This document shows positions 22,954 to 30,405 of a stretch of 37,758 nucleotides of DNA, in pieces (position 1 is the stretch's first letter; every line of letters begins with the position of its first letter). Source of the DNA: Zetaproteobacteria bacterium CG1_02_55_237 (GTDB lineage: Bacteria > Pseudomonadota > Zetaproteobacteria > Mariprofundales > Mariprofundaceae); contig MNXA01000008.1 in assembly GCA_001871195.1 (NCBI GenBank), positions 1 through 37,758 of the forward strand, given 5' to 3'. A model generated the notes under the pieces. The model did not search any database. It was not told the DNA's origin and saw only the letters and a program-made list of their open reading frames with translations. A program made the translations under genes and the position numbers.

Positions 22954-23901
22954 CTAGGTGTGTAGCTTATCCTCGTTCGACTCCGGCTGGAGAATCGGCA
23001 CGCCGCTTGGCGGTAACGGTGCCGGCATGGCGCGTTCGCGGGCGACGATGATGCCGGCAGCTGTGATGAATAACATGCCGCCAAGACCCATGAGATCGGG
23101 CAGTTCATTCCAGGCGAGAAAACCGATCAGGCCGGCGAATAACAGGCCGGTATAGCCCAGCGGCGATACCTGGGTGACCGGCGCTCGTCTGTAGGCCGAG
23201 GTCAGGCCGAGTTGCCCCAGACTGCCGAACAGACCGACGGCCAGCAGCCAGGCCCAGTCCATGCCCTGTGGCCAGACAAAGGACCAAAGCAGGGGAATGG
23301 CCGAAACCATGGAGGCGATCAGCGCGAACCAGACGACGATGCTGACCGGATCGTCCGTGTCCGAAAGCCGCTTGGTTACGGTCAGTGCAAGCCCTGCCAG
23401 TGCGCCGGAGGCCAGACCGGTCAGGCCGGGCAGGGAAACCACATTGGCCGAGGGATGGAACAGCAGGGCAAGGCCGACAAGGCTCAGGCCCAGGCCCCAG
23501 CGGCGGGCTAGGGTCCAGTCCTCCTTCAGCCAAAGCACGGCAAACAGCGCGATAAACACCGGCGAGGTGTAGTTGAGCATCAGCGCATCAGCCAGATGCA
23601 GGCCCTGAAGAGCGTAAAAGTAGAGATACATGGCTGCCAGCCCGGAGAGGGCGCGCAGCAGATGCAGAGGGAAGCGCTTGGTTCTCAGCGAGACATGGTT
23701 GTGATGCATCAGGGGCAGGAGCATCAGCAGGGCGATGAAATTGCGGAAAAAAACCACCTCGGTCTGTGGCAGGTCGCTGCTTGCCACGCGTACGCAGGCG
23801 GCCATGGCGGCAAAGCTGGCAGCCGAGAGCAGCGCAAAGCCGAGCCATGCAGCATTGCCCGGCAAGCTGCCGGATGGGGAAAGTTTAAGGCTTACAGGCA
23901 T
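22954..23901 (-). CDS. EamA/DMT-family transporter (second copy type)
   Basis: 315 residues, ten transmembrane helices in two EamA domains: WLGFALLSAASFAAMAACVR, VVFFRNFIALLMLLPLM and LNYTSPVFIALFAVLWLKED in the first; LFGSLGQLGLTSAYRRAPVT, GYTGLLFAGLIGFLAWNELP and GGMLFITAAGIIVARER in the second. The RFPLHLLRALSGLAAMYLYF block places it near drug/metabolite exporters of the RhaT/SAM-carrier subgroup, but the substrate is not known. I place the start at ATG 23901 (MPVSLKLSPSG); an upstream ATG at 23952 would translate a repeat-like intergenic segment. It is not closely similar to the other EamA gene in this window. Confidence 0.88.
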   Translation of the reverse strand: MPVSLKLSPSGSLPGNAAWLGFALLSAASFAAMAACVRVASSDLPQTEVVFFRNFIALLMLLPLMHHNHVSLRTKRFPLHLLRALSGLAAMYLYFYALQGLHLADALMLNYTSPVFIALFAVLWLKEDWTLARRWGLGLSLVGLALLFHPSANVVSLPGLTGLASGALAGLALTVTKRLSDTDDPVSIVVWFALIASMVSAIPLLWSFVWPQGMDWAWLLAVGLFGSLGQLGLTSAYRRAPVTQVSPLGYTGLLFAGLIGFLAWNELPDLMGLGGMLFITAAGIIVARERAMPAPLPPSGVPILQPESNEDKLHT

Positions 23902-24026
23902 GGTGCTGAGCGCACAGAAGTGTTGGCGATACGCCTTGCCCGAAGACGCCAAGCCTGTTTCTGCATGCGTTGCAGAACTGGATGCGCGCCGCTGGCCGTT
24001 GCATAAGGAATGTCGATTACAGAAGC

Positions 24027-24956
24027 TTAGGTTCTCAGCGCTTCGGGCAACTGGAAAATAACATGTTCCTCAGCGGTTTTCAGTTTCTGCACCTGCTCAT
24101 CTGCGCCAAGTTCACGCAGTCTGGCCAGCAGGCCCTGCACCAGTTCTTCGGGGGCCGATGCACCTGCCGTGACGCCGATGCATTTCGCGCCATCCAGCCA
24201 TGCAGGATCGACGTCTGCAGCTGTATCAACCAGAAAGGCACGTGCGCCCTGACGTTCGGCCACCTCACGCAGACGATTGCTGTTCGATGAGTTCTTCGAG
24301 CCGATAACCAGTACCACATCGCATTGCTCACCCATGGCTTTGACTGCTTCCTGCCGGTTGGTCGTGGCATAGCAGATATCGTCGCGCTTCGGGCCGGTAA
24401 TGTCCGGGAAACGAGTCCTCAGTGCCTGCACGACATCGCGCGTGTCGTCCACGGAGAGTGTGGTCTGAGTGACGTAAGCCAGCTTCTCAGGATCGCGCAC
24501 TTCGAGTTTTTCTACTTCGGCAGGTTCGGCGACCAGTAGCACGGCACCCTCCGGGGCCTGCCCCATGGTTCCTTCCACCTCGGGATGACCTGCGTGGCCG
24601 ATGAGTATTACCTGATCACCGTTACGGTAGTGACGAATCAGTTCCATATGCACCTTGGTGACCAGCGGGCAGGTGGCGTCGATGACCTGCACATCGCGCT
24701 CTTTTGCTGCCTGCTGCACGGCTTTGCTGACCCCGTGCGCGGAGAAAATAAGCAGGGCGCCATCCGGGGCATCCGCCACTTCGTTGATGAACACGGCACC
24801 CTTGCGACGCAGGTTCTCCACGACATATTTGTTGTGCACGATTTCGTGGCGCACATACACCGGAGCGCCAAAACGTTCGATGGCCTGTTCGACCACGGCA
24901 ATGGCTCTGTCTACACCTGCGCAGAAGCCGCGCGGTTCCGCCAGCATCACTTTCAT
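24027..24956 (-). CDS. ispH: 4-Hydroxy-3-methylbut-2-enyl diphosphate reductase
   Basis: 309 residues, last enzyme of the MEP isoprenoid pathway, forming IPP and DMAPP through a [4Fe-4S] cluster. The cluster cysteines are clear: C12 in [14 protein letters not shown]96 region in [13 protein letters not shown], and C197 region in [11 protein letters not shown]. The catalytic glutamate lies in [14 protein letters not shown], and [11 protein letters not shown] is the diphosphate-binding signature. The start is the ATG at 24956 ([10 protein letters not shown]); the frame runs on to 25130 across a 64-bp palindrome, which is not plausible coding. Ribosome-binding sequence at this ATG is weak. The gene is divergent from bcp. 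Confidence 0.95.
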   Translation of the reverse strand: MKVMLAEPRGFCAGVDRAIAVVEQAIERFGAPVYVRHEIVHNKYVVENLRRKGAVFINEVADAPDGALLIFSAHGVSKAVQQAAKERDVQVIDATCPLVTKVHMELIRHYRNGDQVILIGHAGHPEVEGTMGQAPEGAVLLVAEPAEVEKLEVRDPEKLAYVTQTTLSVDDTRDVVQALRTRFPDITGPKRDDICYATTNRQEAVKAMGEQCDVVLVIGSKNSSNSNRLREVAERQGARAFLVDTAADVDPAWLDGAKCIGVTAGASAPEELVQGLLARLRELGADEQVQKLKTAEEHVIFQLPEALRT

Positions 24957-25008
24957 GTCAATCGCACTCGCATGATGTTCAAACTCCTCGATGAAATTCA
25001 CCAAACAA

Positions 25009-25072
25009 TAGGGACTGTTCACATGAAATGCGAGGATGGCGGCTGGCTCGCAATTCGCGGGAACAGTCCCTA
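25009..25072. repeat. 64-bp imperfect palindrome between ispH and bcp
   Basis: tagggactgttc and gaacagtcccta are perfect 12-bp inverted arms; inside, gaaatgcgag pairs imperfectly with ctcgcaattc, leaving a short GC-rich loop. The resulting hairpin fills most of the 157-bp divergent intergenic region. It may be a REP-type palindromic repeat or a regulatory stem in the leaders. There is no T-tract, so it is not a terminator. Confidence 0.65.
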
Positions 25073-25113
25073 GTATGCCCTGCCGCAAAGGGTAGAAACA
25101 AGGAGATTTCCGT

Positions 25114-25590
25114 ATGACATATACAATCAATCCGGGCGATGCAGCCCCCGATATCGAACTCCCCGTCTGGCCGACAGGAATGCTGAAGCTGTCTGATCTG
25201 CGTGGTCGCTGGGTGGTACTGTATTTCTATCCCAAGGACAGCACATCGGGCTGCACCACCGAATCCTGCGGCTTCCGCGATGCCGAGCCGGACTTCTCCG
25301 GCGTTGATGCGGCCATCGTCGGGGTCAGCCGTGATTCTCTGGCCTCGCACCAGAAGTTCGCAGAGGCGCAGTCGTTGAATTTCCCGCTTATTTCGGATGC
25401 CGATGAAGCCCTGTGCAAGGCATTTGATGTGATGCAGATGAAGATGAATTACGGTAAGGAGTCGCTCGGTGTGGAGCGTTCCACCTTCCTGATCGATCCG
25501 GATGGCGTGGTGCGCGAGGCATGGCGCAAGGTGAAGGTGGATGGCCATGTCGTCGCTGTGCTGGCCCGATTACAGGAACTCAGGGGCTAG
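25114..25590 (+). CDS. bcp: Thioredoxin-dependent peroxiredoxin (Bcp/PrxQ)
   Basis: 158 residues reducing hydrogen peroxide and organic hydroperoxides in the cytosol. The active-site block is [20 protein letters not shown], with peroxidatic Cys about 47 and resolving Cys five residues later, as in PrxQ-type 2-Cys enzymes. The usual DxxG and [20 protein letters not shown] elements are present, as is [20 protein letters not shown] near the end. AAGGAG precedes the ATG. Only two bases separate its stop from coaBC, so the two are one transcript with dut and the methyltransferase. Confidence 0.94.
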   Translation: MTYTINPGDAAPDIELPVWPTGMLKLSDLRGRWVVLYFYPKDSTSGCTTESCGFRDAEPDFSGVDAAIVGVSRDSLASHQKFAEAQSLNFPLISDADEALCKAFDVMQMKMNYGKESLGVERSTFLIDPDGVVREAWRKVKVDGHVVAVLARLQELRG

Positions 25591-25592
25591 GC

Positions 25593-26780
25593 ATGCTTTC
25601 AGGCAAGCGGGTTCTGCTCGCCGTCAGTGGCGGCATCGCTGCCTACCGGGCGGCGGAGCTTGCGCGCCTGCTTATCAAACAGGGGGCCGAAGTTCGTTGC
25701 GTGATGACACGCGGAGCTTGCGAATTTATCACCCCGCTGACCTTTGAGGCGCTGACCGGTCAACAGGTGCACACCGAGCTGTTCGATCTTACGCGAGAGC
25801 GCGAAATGGGTCATATCAAGCTGGCGCGCTGGGCCGATGTATTGCTCGTTGCACCGGCTACGGCAGATATCATCGCGCGTTTCGCGCACGGTATCTGCGA
25901 CAATCTTCTGGCAACCCTGTTTCAGGCACGGCGCGGGCCGGTGCTGCTGGCGCCGGCGATGAATACCGTCATGTGGGAAGCGGAAGCCACACAACGCAAC
26001 GTCCGTCTGTTGCAGGATGGCGGTGTGCATCTGGTCGGTCCTGCCGAGGGTGATCTGGCCTGCGGTGAAACGGGCTTCGGGCGGATGAGTGAGCCCTCCG
26101 ATATCCTTGCCGCTCTTTACCCCCTGTTGCTGGAGCAGACGCTTGCCGGGCAGCGCTGGGTGATTAACGCCGGACCGACGCGCGAGAGCTGGGATGGCGT
26201 GCGCACGCTGAGTAACCGCGCCAGCGGCAGGCTGGGTGCGCTGCTTGCCGAGGAGGCCACGATGCGAGGTGCCGAGGTGCAACTGATCGCCGGGCCAGGC
26301 ACTCCGGCCACATGCGCGACAGTAGAGCGACAGAATGTGGAAACAGCAGCCGAGATGCTGCTGGCTTGCGAAAAGGCGGCGGCCGGTGCGGATGTGTTTG
26401 TCGCCACGGCAGCGGTCAGCGATTACCGCTTCGCCGAGCAGCACGCAGGCAAGCTCAAGCGTGGTGCAGGCAGCCTGACTGTGCAACTTGAAGAAAATGC
26501 GGACATCGTGGCGTATATCGCCGGTATGGAAGACCGCCCGCGCAGGGTGGTGGCCTTTGCCGCCGAGTCCACGGCGCATACAGAGTTGGCCGGCAAGAAG
26601 ATGCAGGCCAAGGGTGCGGATGCCATCTTTGCCAACGATATCACGCGCATGGGTGTAAGCCGCGGTGCGGGCTGGTGGATATCCGGCGATTCAGTCCACG
26701 AGGCTGAAGACATGGATAAAGTGGAGCTGGCGGCGTGGCTTGTGTCGCGCGTGATTGAAATGCAGGAAGGGGTTAAGTGA
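25593..26780 (+). CDS. coaBC: Bifunctional phosphopantothenoylcysteine decarboxylase/synthetase
   Basis: 395 residues performing two coenzyme A biosynthesis steps. The CoaC half (1-185) is a flavoprotein: VLLAVSGGIAAYRAAELARL, catalytic histidine in GHIKLARWADVLLVAPATAD, APAMNTVMW and the flap cysteine in EGDLACGETGFGRM. The CoaB half follows from WVINAGPTRESWDGVRTLSN, with GRLGALLAEEATMRGAEVQL, FVATAAVSDYR, KLKR and a final dimer region ANDITRMGVSRG. The ATG at 25593 lies 2 bp after bcp; the longer frame from 25521 overlaps bcp and is rejected. The stop overlaps dut (TGATG). Confidence 0.96.
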   Translation: MLSGKRVLLAVSGGIAAYRAAELARLLIKQGAEVRCVMTRGACEFITPLTFEALTGQQVHTELFDLTREREMGHIKLARWADVLLVAPATADIIARFAHGICDNLLATLFQARRGPVLLAPAMNTVMWEAEATQRNVRLLQDGGVHLVGPAEGDLACGETGFGRMSEPSDILAALYPLLLEQTLAGQRWVINAGPTRESWDGVRTLSNRASGRLGALLAEEATMRGAEVQLIAGPGTPATCATVERQNVETAAEMLLACEKAAAGADVFVATAAVSDYRFAEQHAGKLKRGAGSLTVQLEENADIVAYIAGMEDRPRRVVAFAAESTAHTELAGKKMQAKGADAIFANDITRMGVSRGAGWWISGDSVHEAEDMDKVELAAWLVSRVIEMQEGVK

Positions 26781-27238
26781 TGGGTAAGGAAACCGTGAAC
26801 ATTCGAATTTGCCGCTTGGCGCATGGCGAGGGTATCGAATTGCCGCATTTCGCCAGTGCATTGGCTGCCGGTGCCGATATCCGTGCTGCGCTGCGTGAGG
26901 ATGTGGTGTTGCATCCGGGTGAACACAAGCTTATCCCGAGCGGTTTTAGTATGGCTCTGCCGGCAGGTTTTGAGGCGCAGGTTCGGCCACGTTCGGGTCT
27001 GGCGCTCAAGCATGGTATCGGCGTGCTCAACAGCCCCGGTACGATTGACGCTGATTACCGTGGCGAGGTCGGAGTGATTCTGATCAATCACGGCGATACG
27101 GATTTTCATATCCAGCGTGGTGACCGCATTGCCCAGATGGTAATTGCCGCGTTGCCGGTGGTGGATTTTATCGAGGTAGACGAGCTCGATGATACCGAAC
27201 GGGGAAGTGGCGGTTTCGGCAGCTCCGGCCGGAAGTAA
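26780..27238 (+). CDS. dut: dUTP pyrophosphatase
   Basis: 152-residue trimeric dUTPase hydrolysing dUTP to dUMP. The five motifs are present: AGADIRAAL (1), RPRSGLALKHGIGVLN (2), GTIDADYRGEVGVILINHG (3), RGDRIAQMVI (4) and the C-terminal phosphate-binding arm RGSGGFGSSGRK (5). The ATG at 26780 shares its A with the coaBC stop (TGATG), giving translational coupling; coaBC and dut adjacency is common in proteobacteria. The GTG at 26777 is an unnecessary earlier start. Confidence 0.96.
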   Translation: MGKETVNIRICRLAHGEGIELPHFASALAAGADIRAALREDVVLHPGEHKLIPSGFSMALPAGFEAQVRPRSGLALKHGIGVLNSPGTIDADYRGEVGVILINHGDTDFHIQRGDRIAQMVIAALPVVDFIEVDELDDTERGSGGFGSSGRK

Positions 27239-27247
27239 TAATCTGAC

Positions 27248-28330
27248 ATGATGCAGCGTGCTGCCGGCCTGTTGTATGAGCGGGGAGTGGAAATAGCAAG
27301 CCGCATGGCAGAGTCGCCGGCCTTGGCAGGCGATGGGCGCAAGCCACGCATTGCCGTTATCAATGGCATTCAGCATCCGGCACTCGATCTTCTGGCCAGG
27401 CAGGCCGGTGAGCTTGTGGTGCAGCAAGTCAGGCGCGACACCTGCCTGGAACTGCAACGCGCCGGCCATGTGATTCGCCGTGAAATTCGTGAGGGGCCGT
27501 TTGACATCGTGCTGGTACTGACTGGACGGCAGCGTGAACAGACCATGGGCTGGATTGCCGGCGGTGCGCGCCTGCTGGCCGGAAGCACTGCGCCTTCCGG
27601 GGGTGTGCTGCTCACCTGTGCAGCCAACGACATGGGGGCCAGAGGTTATGAGAAGCGGCTCAGCCAACTGAGCAGCGAGATCAGCGTCAGCAGCAAGTCG
27701 AAGTGTCGCCTTGCCATGCTGCACGGCGACAGCTTTGAGCACCCTGAAGCACTGGATGGCTGGATTGCGGCTGCCGCGCCAAGATTGCTGCCGGACACCG
27801 GCCTGATTTCCCGTCCAGGCGTGTTCAGTTGGGACCATCCGGATACCGGTTCACGCCTTCTGCTCGAGCATCTGCCATCTGATCTTGCCGGTCGCGGCAT
27901 GGATCTTGGCTGTGGCAACGGCTACCTGTCCTGCCATGTGCTCAGCCGTTATGCCGGTTTAAAGGAATGGCATGCCGTGGATGTCGATGCCGTGGCACTG
28001 GATTGTGCGGCGCAGAATTTACGGGCCCTGAAAACAGCGTGCAGTGTGCATACCCACTGGATCGATGCGACACGCGAGAACATGCCGGGAGGCATGGATG
28101 TGATTCTGCTCAATCCCCCGTTTCACAAGGATAAGGCAGATCTCGTTGCCCTGGGTCAGGCCATGATCATGGCGGCGCAGCGCAGCATGCAGCCGGCGGG
28201 GAGCCTGTTCCTGGTGGCCAACCGGCATCTGCCTTATGAGCTGTTGCTGTACCAGAGTTTTGAGCAGGTCCGCACCCTTTTCGATGGCGATGGCTTTAAG
28301 GTTATTCGTTGCGATGGTGTTCAGAAATAA
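27248..28330 (+). CDS. RsmC/RlmG-like class I RNA methyltransferase
   Basis: 360 residues in two domains like RsmC (16S m2G1207) and RlmG (23S m2G1835): a divergent N-terminal half (about 30-165) and a C-terminal MTS catalytic half. The SAM site is GRGMDLGCGNGYLSCHVLSR, with the acidic residue in AVDVDAVALDCAAQN and the catalytic NPPF motif in VILLNPPFHKDKA. RsmC-like FSWDHPDTGSRLLLEHLP precedes the SAM site. It follows dut by 9 bp and is the last gene of the bcp-coaBC-dut transcript. Which rRNA guanine it modifies cannot be read from sequence alone; RsmC is the better fit. ATG 27251 is an equally good start. Confidence 0.85.
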   Translation: MMQRAAGLLYERGVEIASRMAESPALAGDGRKPRIAVINGIQHPALDLLARQAGELVVQQVRRDTCLELQRAGHVIRREIREGPFDIVLVLTGRQREQTMGWIAGGARLLAGSTAPSGGVLLTCAANDMGARGYEKRLSQLSSEISVSSKSKCRLAMLHGDSFEHPEALDGWIAAAAPRLLPDTGLISRPGVFSWDHPDTGSRLLLEHLPSDLAGRGMDLGCGNGYLSCHVLSRYAGLKEWHAVDVDAVALDCAAQNLRALKTACSVHTHWIDATRENMPGGMDVILLNPPFHKDKADLVALGQAMIMAAQRSMQPAGSLFLVANRHLPYELLLYQSFEQVRTLFDGDGFKVIRCDGVQK

Positions 28331-28425
28331 ATCAGGATGAATGCCTCAGAGAGCGCAGCGTAAATCAGAAGAACCGCCCGAACCTTATCTCCGAGAGCCT
28401 TGTGTTCACTCTCTGCTGGCAGGCT

Positions 28426-29484
28426 TCAGCTAAAAGTGGCTGATTTGACGATGACCTCATAACACTTCACCGGTTCATCGCGGTTTTTCACCTTGATGGC
28501 ACCCTTTTCACGCATCGGTATGGCATGCTTGCAGTAGGCATATGTCTTCTCACCGACAATGACCTCCTGCCCTTCGGCCATTTGTTCCAGCCGGGCTGCG
28601 ACGTTGACCGTATCGCCAATCACCGTGTAGTCCATGCGATTTTTGGCGCCGACATTGCCGACCACGACGTTGCCGGTATTGATGCCGATGCCGACCTGAA
28701 AAACCTGCAGGCCGCGGGCGTTACGTTCCTGCATCAGCTCTGAGATCTTTTTCTGCATCTCTACCCCGGTTCGTACAGCGGCCAGCGGAGCGGCGGTTTT
28801 GTCTTTCTGGGGAGAGAAGACGGCCATCAGTTCGTCGCCAACAAACTTATCAAGAATACCGCCATGCTTGAAAATGATGCCGACCATGGCGTCGAAGTAT
28901 TCGTTGAGCATGGTAATGACCTGTTCCGGGGTCATGCCTTCCGACATGCTGGTGAACGAACGGATATCAGCAAACAGCAGGGTTGCTTCGCAGCGCTCGT
29001 TTTTCAGCGGGTCGGCATCCTGCGATAGAATCATCTGTTCGATCACATCGTTGCCGACATAGCGCGCAAGATAGTCGCGCAATACCGATTCCCGCTTCAG
29101 TTTTTCAGTCAGTTCATTCATTTTGGCAGCATGTTGTTTGAAACGATTAACCAGCTCGGAAAAAATTCGTTTTCCCTTGTCTGTCTCGGCAGCCAGCGTG
29201 CGAACATGCTGCTCGATCTGATGCAGTTCGGGGGATGCGCCCTTGGCCAGCGGCTCGGCCTCCTTGCGCTTGCCTGCGGCAATCAGGCCGGTTGATTGCG
29301 CCAGACGGTGGATATGCCCGCCCTGCGCCCGCAGGATGAAAAGGCCGGCCAGCATGCTGATCAGGGCGGCTACAGCCAGTCCGGCCGTTATCAGATCGGG
29401 GGTTCCGCCGCTGAGAAACAGCATGGCGGCTCCTATCGCGGCCGGGATAAGGGCGAGTAGAGCGAATATCAGGCCTGTGTGCAT
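28426..29484 (-). CDS. Class III adenylate cyclase with membrane anchor
   Basis: 352 residues from the ATG at 29484, five bases after GGGAGGG; the frame upstream to 29568 lacks a site. Two transmembrane helices (GLIFALLALIPAAIGAAMLF and ITAGLAVAALISMLAGLFIL) precede a HAMP-like and coiled stretch, then the cyclase domain (about 160-340). Metal aspartates are in LLFADIRSFTSMSEG and KFVGDELMAVF; the lysine before the latter and aspartate in DYTVIGDTVNVAARLE are the adenine-selecting pair, and N/R of NVAARLE are transition-state residues. cAMP rather than cGMP is therefore likely. It is the last gene of the minus-strand series, 135 bp after gspB. Confidence 0.9.
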   Translation of the reverse strand: MHTGLIFALLALIPAAIGAAMLFLSGGTPDLITAGLAVAALISMLAGLFILRAQGGHIHRLAQSTGLIAAGKRKEAEPLAKGASPELHQIEQHVRTLAAETDKGKRIFSELVNRFKQHAAKMNELTEKLKRESVLRDYLARYVGNDVIEQMILSQDADPLKNERCEATLLFADIRSFTSMSEGMTPEQVITMLNEYFDAMVGIIFKHGGILDKFVGDELMAVFSPQKDKTAAPLAAVRTGVEMQKKISELMQERNARGLQVFQVGIGINTGNVVVGNVGAKNRMDYTVIGDTVNVAARLEQMAEGQEVIVGEKTYAYCKHAIPMREKGAIKVKNRDEPVKCYEVIVKSATFS

Positions 29485-29619
29485 GATCCCTCCCGAGAAT
29501 CTCCTGCGGACCGGGTGAAACAGCAATTCATCCGTGTAGTCCATTGATGGCAAGATGTAATCATGCACGCAAGGGCCTGATGATGTAAACCGGACGCGTA
29601 AGCCGCAGGTGAATGCATA

Positions 29620-30405
29620 TCAGTTGCCGCTGCGCACACGGTTGGCAAAAAGGTCGATGCGGAAGGGCGTGTCGCGGAATGACATCTCCACCCCGCTCGG
29701 GGTGATGGCAACAAGCCTGAGGCCGGGAGATATGGTATCGCCCTCGCGCTGGATGTGTCCGTTGATGAAGACCATGCGGGCTGCCGGGCGCTCATCAAAG
29801 ATATGCCCGGAGATTTCGATGGATGGAATTGCCTGCTGCACATTCAGCGGCAGCTTGTTTTTTAGCGGCGGTGGAGCCTTTTTCTGGGGAGCAAAGTCGG
29901 GCAAAGCCAGAGCTGCCGGAGCTTCTGCCTGCGGGGTGGATGGCGCTGGCTGCTGATTGCCCTGCAACCCTGCAGGCTGGATGTTTGCTTTTGGCGAAGC
30001 CTGTGCCGGGATTTCGGAGGGGAGGATTTCGCTGCTTGCCGTTAAGGGCGCTGAGTCCGCGACCACAGGTGCAGTGGCAGGGGTTGGCTCGCTGACTGCA
30101 TTGCTTGCCGGGTTATGCAAGGCCGGTGCTGTTGTGTTTTCGGCAGTGGCTGGCAAGACGGGAGCGGCGACTGGCTCAGGCTGAGTTACGGCTGATGACT
30201 GCAGTTGATCGTTCGTTTTCCCGGGAAGTAGCAGGAAGGTGGCAGCGAGGACAAGGCCTGCTACCGCACCACCGAATAACGCATACTGCCAGCCGGGACG
30301 ATGCTGCTGTCTGTTGCTTGCGGCATGGCTGCTGTGGATGGAGGGGAGCTCAGCCTGCCGGGCCTGCATATCCGATTTTTTCAGGGCATCGAGAATAAAG
30401 GACAT
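29620..30405 (-). CDS. gspB: GspB/PulB-like type II secretion assembly protein
   Basis: 261 residues, MSFILDALKKSDMQARQAEL at the start as in ExeB/GspB. There is one transmembrane helix (about 43-60), a long proline/alanine-rich periplasmic linker (65-180), and a C-terminal T2SSB domain from IPSIEISGHIFDERPAARMV through INGHIQREGDTISPGLRLVA. With the ExeA-type ATPase it helps position the secretin through peptidoglycan. The start overlaps the gspA stop (TGATG), as in the exeAB operon of Aeromonas. No secretin or other gsp core gene is in this window. Confidence 0.9.
   Translation of the reverse strand: MSFILDALKKSDMQARQAELPSIHSSHAASNRQQHRPGWQYALFGGAVAGLVLAATFLLLPGKTNDQLQSSAVTQPEPVAAPVLPATAENTTAPALHNPASNAVSEPTPATAPVVADSAPLTASSEILPSEIPAQASPKANIQPAGLQGNQQPAPSTPQAEAPAALALPDFAPQKKAPPPLKNKLPLNVQQAIPSIEISGHIFDERPAARMVFINGHIQREGDTISPGLRLVAITPSGVEMSFRDTPFRIDLFANRVRSGN

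Noticed and set aside
24957-25130. 58-codon N-terminal extension of ispH
   Set aside because: It would translate the palindrome between ispH and bcp; the family starts at [14 protein letters not shown].
25599-26579. 326-codon minus-strand frame opposite coaBC
   Set aside because: Low-complexity composition rich in His, Arg and Gln, antisense to a well-defined enzyme; not a gene.
26423-27838. 471-codon open frame on the minus strand opposite coaBC, dut and the methyltransferase
   Set aside because: It lies antisense to three clearly recognised genes, has no domain logic and is the usual GC-rich shadow frame.
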